Source of the DNA: a virus
IMG/VR virus record: IMGVR_UViG_3300048592_001388
Span: 1-61,026 of that record
DNA: 61,026 nt
Direction: 5' to 3' (one strand)
Shown: piece after piece, positions 59,795 through 61,026 of the stretch
How the letters are laid out: each line of letters opens with the position of its first letter
Position numbering within the stretch: position 1 is the first letter of the stretch
The notes under the pieces: model-generated
The model's database searches: none
What the model saw: the letters and a program-made list of their open reading frames with translations, nothing else
What the model was told of the DNA's origin: nothing
Position numbers and translations under genes: made by a program

Positions 59795-60490
59795 ATGCTC
59801 CGCGTCAATCAGCTGATCGGGTTCGGAGCGGGTGGCGGCAGGCCCGGACCCTATTCCATGTCCTATGCCGGCAGAAACCTCTCGTCCGGCCTGACGCGCA
59901 CCGTCAGCTTCGACATCGGTCCATACTATTCAGACAGGATCGTGTTCATCGGGGGTGTGTCGGGCCTCAGCCAGGGCATCACCTCCTGCTCCGTCAACGG
60001 TGCGGCTTGCGCCAAGGTCGGTGGGGCGACCTCCTATTCCGTCCGCGAGTTCTGGCGTGTGGTGGCGCCACCCGGAGAAGGCTCCGTCCCCATAACTGTC
60101 AACTGGACCGCCTCGACCTCGAGCCTCTTCGCCGTCTGGGTTCTCGGCGGCGGCGCGGGCTTGAGCCCCATCTTCGATGTGGCCTCCGCCGCGGGAAACA
60201 ATACGAACAGTGCAACGGCGAACTTCAGCACCCCCGGCGCCGTCAACGAATTTGCCCTGATGCTCGGCTCCAAGCCGATGGCGTCCGTCGGCGCCTTCGA
60301 CGGGTTCAACACGGACCTCGACAACCCGAGCACGTCCTTCGTGGGCGTCTCGTACAATGGCGGCGGGTGCGGTGGCGGCTTCATTGGGCCAAACATCACC
60401 TATGAAGCGAACGTGTACGTCCAGGCCTACGGCTCTGACAGCTCCAAGCCCATCAACGTGCTGGCCATCAAGTTCGGAAAGACTCCCTGA
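59795..60490 (+). CDS. Fibre-module protein of unknown function, 231 aa
   Basis: A beta-rich Gly/Ser/Asn-rich protein (FGAGGGRPGPYSMSYAGRNL; SVNGAACAKVGGATSY) without a signal peptide. It lies 3 bp after the fibre gene. Its composition suggests a structural or receptor-contact protein. The C-terminus ends NVLAIKFGKTP. Confidence 0.6.
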   Translation: MLRVNQLIGFGAGGGRPGPYSMSYAGRNLSSGLTRTVSFDIGPYYSDRIVFIGGVSGLSQGITSCSVNGAACAKVGGATSYSVREFWRVVAPPGEGSVPITVNWTASTSSLFAVWVLGGGAGLSPIFDVASAAGNNTNSATANFSTPGAVNEFALMLGSKPMASVGAFDGFNTDLDNPSTSFVGVSYNGGGCGGGFIGPNITYEANVYVQAYGSDSSKPINVLAIKFGKTP

Positions 60491-60492
60491 CC

Positions 60493-61026
60493 ATGACGGA
60501 ATTTGCACTCCTGATCGACGGCGCCCTCAGGGAAATCCGTCAGTATGACGAAAGGCCAGCCGACATTCCGCACAAGAAGGTGTCTTGGCATCCGGTGGTC
60601 CGGGACGAAGGGGCCACCGCATTCACCGGACTCGAGAACGGCAACTGGGTGATCCGCGCGGCGCTGCCGACGCTGGAAGAGCTTCGCGCCCAAAAACTCG
60701 CGGAGCTTGCCGCTCTCCGCTGGGAGAAGGAGACGGGTGGCACCCTGTTCAACGGCATGCCTGTCGCCACCGACGCGGTAAGCCAGACCAAGTACATCGG
60801 CGCGGTGGTCGGCGCACAGATCGACCCCAATGCTGTCATCAACTGGAAGATGGCGGACGGCGCATTTGTCACTCTCGATGCCCAGGCCATCACGGCGGTG
60901 GCGATGGCGGTGCGGGCGCATGTGCAGGCGTGCTTTGACGGGGAGGCGCTGCTGAAAGGAGACATCGAAGCTGCCACCACGGCGGAAGAGATTACGGCAG
61001 TCGATCTGAACATCGGATGGCCGTGA
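60493..61026 (+). CDS. DUF4376-like tail fibre assembly protein
   Basis: The 177-aa protein has the DUF4376 segment in its C-terminal half (LAALRWEKETGGTLFNGMPVATDAVSQ; INWKMADGAFVTLDA), a pattern found beside phage fibres and thought to assist fibre assembly or capping. Start is 2 bp after the preceding stop; its stop ends exactly with the window. Confidence 0.78.
   Translation: MTEFALLIDGALREIRQYDERPADIPHKKVSWHPVVRDEGATAFTGLENGNWVIRAALPTLEELRAQKLAELAALRWEKETGGTLFNGMPVATDAVSQTKYIGAVVGAQIDPNAVINWKMADGAFVTLDAQAITAVAMAVRAHVQACFDGEALLKGDIEAATTAEEITAVDLNIGWP

Overview
The window is high-GC DNA from an alphaproteobacterium, probably Hyphomicrobiales or Rhodobacterales. Supporting signs are a GTTC-N7-GTTC LexA box (read on the minus strand), a DUF2924/serine-recombinase cluster, an ietA-ietS pair of the kind known from Agrobacterium Ti plasmids, a DUF465 protein, and an AerR/PpsR-like pair related to regulators of purple photosynthetic bacteria. 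No rRNA, tRNA or CRISPR array was seen. Species cannot be fixed from sequence reading alone.

Layout. (1) 1-6.6 kb, minus strand: a defence-gene stretch with a type I methylase (hsdM; its S and R partners would lie to the left), a decayed patatin-like phospholipase fragment, and the ietS protease / ietA ATPase pair. (2) 6.7-9.2 kb, minus strand: a coupled four-gene recombinase cluster (72-aa protein, DUF2924, serine recombinase, HTH protein), the likely integration module. (3) 9.3-12.3 kb, minus strand: a RecD2-type helicase coupled to an exported thermonuclease-like protein. (4) 12.5-16.5 kb, plus strand: behind a LexA box, an SMC/RecF-like ATPase, a soluble HEAT-GHKL kinase-like protein and a response regulator. 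I regard this as the best candidate for an undescribed system. (5) 16.6-26.8 kb: six 11-bp tandem repeats, an AlpA-like HTH gene, then a phage replication and recombination module (Sak4-like ATPase, DUF669, PD-(D/E)XK nuclease, SF2 helicase, DUF6511, primase-helicase, RuvC-like nuclease, DUF6378), with an AT-rich iteron-like gap that may be an origin. (6) 26.8-32.2 kb: a promoter-terminator pair resembling lambda pR'-tR', a minor tail Z-like gene, a ParB-methyltransferase, and a cargo block mostly on the minus strand that ends in a mini AerR/PpsR-like pair. (7) 32.3-39.8 kb: a lambda-like packaging and head module. (8) 39.9-55.6 kb: a P2-like contractile tail, with an embedded C5 methyltransferase and an E/E' type -1 frameshift. 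(9) 55.6-61.0 kb: lysis genes (endolysin, overlapping Rz/Rz1) and a second fibre module.

Together, regions 2 and 4-9 (probably also 3) read as a large, apparently intact myovirus-like prophage with a lambda-type head and a P2-type tail, integrated beside host defence genes. Late genes run continuously on the plus strand. No CI/Cro-like repressor is recognisable, so the LexA box, the response regulator, the AlpA-like protein and the AerR/PpsR-like pair are the visible candidates for lysogeny control. The right end of the prophage lies beyond the window.
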